Shown: piece by piece, positions 6,362 through 6,816 of the stretch | How positions within the stretch are numbered: the stretch's first letter is position 1 | Layout: each line of letters opens with the position of its first letter | NCBI GenBank assembly: GCA_014378085.1 | Contig: JACMOJ010000286.1 | Location: 1-6,816 of the forward strand | Origin: Burkholderiales bacterium | GTDB taxonomy: Bacteria > Pseudomonadota > Gammaproteobacteria > Burkholderiales > Usitatibacteraceae | Length of the DNA stretch: 6,816 bases | Direction of reading: 5' to 3' | Notes under the pieces: generated by a model | Seen by the model: the letters and a program-made list of their open reading frames with translations, nothing else | Databases searched by the model: none | Told to the model about the DNA's origin: nothing | Translations under genes and position numbers: made by a program

Positions 6362-6816
6362 TAATGAGCTTGGTCCCAATTGCTGCCGGCGCCTGGCTCC
6401 GCCACCAGCGGCACGTCCAGTTTCGCGACGTTGGTCATCAAGCCTGCCACGTTGGCCTTCACCAAGTCCAGCTCATCTGCAGGTACTTCTAACACTAACT
6501 CGTCATGCACCTGCATAACGAGTTTGCTTTGAAGTTTCGAGGACTCCAACCACCCCTGCACCGCAATCATCGCGAGCTTAATCAAATCCGCAGCGGTGCC
6601 TTGCATTGGTGCATTAATCGCGGCACGCTCAGCGCCCTGACGACGACCTTGATTGCCTGAACGAATGTCAGGGAGCCACAGGCGACGACCAAACACGGTT
6701 TCAACATAACCGGCTTCTTGCGCCGCATTTCTAGTGCGGTCCATGTACGCCTTAACTCCCGGATAACGCGCGAAGTACCGGTCGATGTAGCTTGCGGCCG
6801 CAGCGCGCTCGATACC
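6361..6816 (-). CDS. polA: DNA polymerase I, C-terminal end of the polymerase domain (partial)
   Basis: The last 151 residues of the family A DNA polymerase that fills gaps in excision repair and Okazaki fragment maturation; the rest lies beyond the right edge. The sequence runs through YFARYPGVKAYMDRTRNAAQ, GYVETVFGRRLWLPDI and ERAAINAPMQGTAADLIKLAM (finger and palm motifs), to MQVHDELVLEV, motif C, whose Asp-Glu pair includes the metal-binding catalytic aspartate (Asp882 of E. coli). It ends in NWDQAH, identical to the E. coli terminus. The alignment has no gap or stop, so the gene appears intact here. It is convergent with the 125-residue gene, 40 bases apart. Confidence 0.98.
   Translation of the reverse strand, partial: GIERAAAASYIDRYFARYPGVKAYMDRTRNAAQEAGYVETVFGRRLWLPDIRSGNQGRRQGAERAAINAPMQGTAADLIKLAMIAVQGWLESSKLQSKLVMQVHDELVLEVPADELDLVKANVAGLMTNVAKLDVPLVAEPGAGSNWDQAH

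Overview
The window looks like ordinary chromosomal DNA of a Pseudomonadota bacterium, most likely a beta- or gammaproteobacterium of medium GC content. The strongest evidence is the C-terminus of DNA polymerase I at the right edge, which ends in NWDQAH as in Escherichia coli. An MipA/OmpV outer-membrane protein, a Vitreoscilla-type globin and a proteobacterial phosphorylase/PRPP synthetase pair agree with this. Order or genus cannot be read from the sequence. No mobile element, CRISPR array, tRNA or rRNA was seen.

Left part (1-1096, + strand): a secretion leader that ends in a TonB-box-like motif and then stops, at 1-182. It is followed directly by a single-domain globin frame (178-579) that lacks its first ten or so residues and any start codon upstream of the haem-pocket tyrosine. 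Next is a 122-residue protein of unknown function (728-1096) with two similar wing-like segments.

Middle part (1047-3583, - strand): a two-gene operon. An archaeal-type nucleoside/AMP phosphorylase of the 'thymidine phosphorylase type 2' family is followed, with TGATG stop/start overlap, by a short-loop ribose-phosphate pyrophosphokinase. Together they suggest a nucleotide salvage or ribose-phosphate recycling module. The 3' end of the synthetase gene overlaps the convergent 122-residue gene by 50 bp.

Right part (3584-6320, + strand): a divergent intergenic region leads to a secreted or membrane-anchored protein with two DUF1330-like domains, whose hydrophobic leader is built from three 18-bp tandem repeats. 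Then come an MipA/OmpV-family outer-membrane beta-barrel and a 125-residue conserved protein of unknown function. The last 456 bases hold the polymerase domain end of polA on the - strand, with a GC-rich hairpin touching its stop codon.

The items most worth following are the broken TonB-leader/globin junction, the phosphorylase-PRPP synthetase operon, and the repeat-built leader of the DUF1330 protein. Nothing here is clearly a new defence or mobile system.
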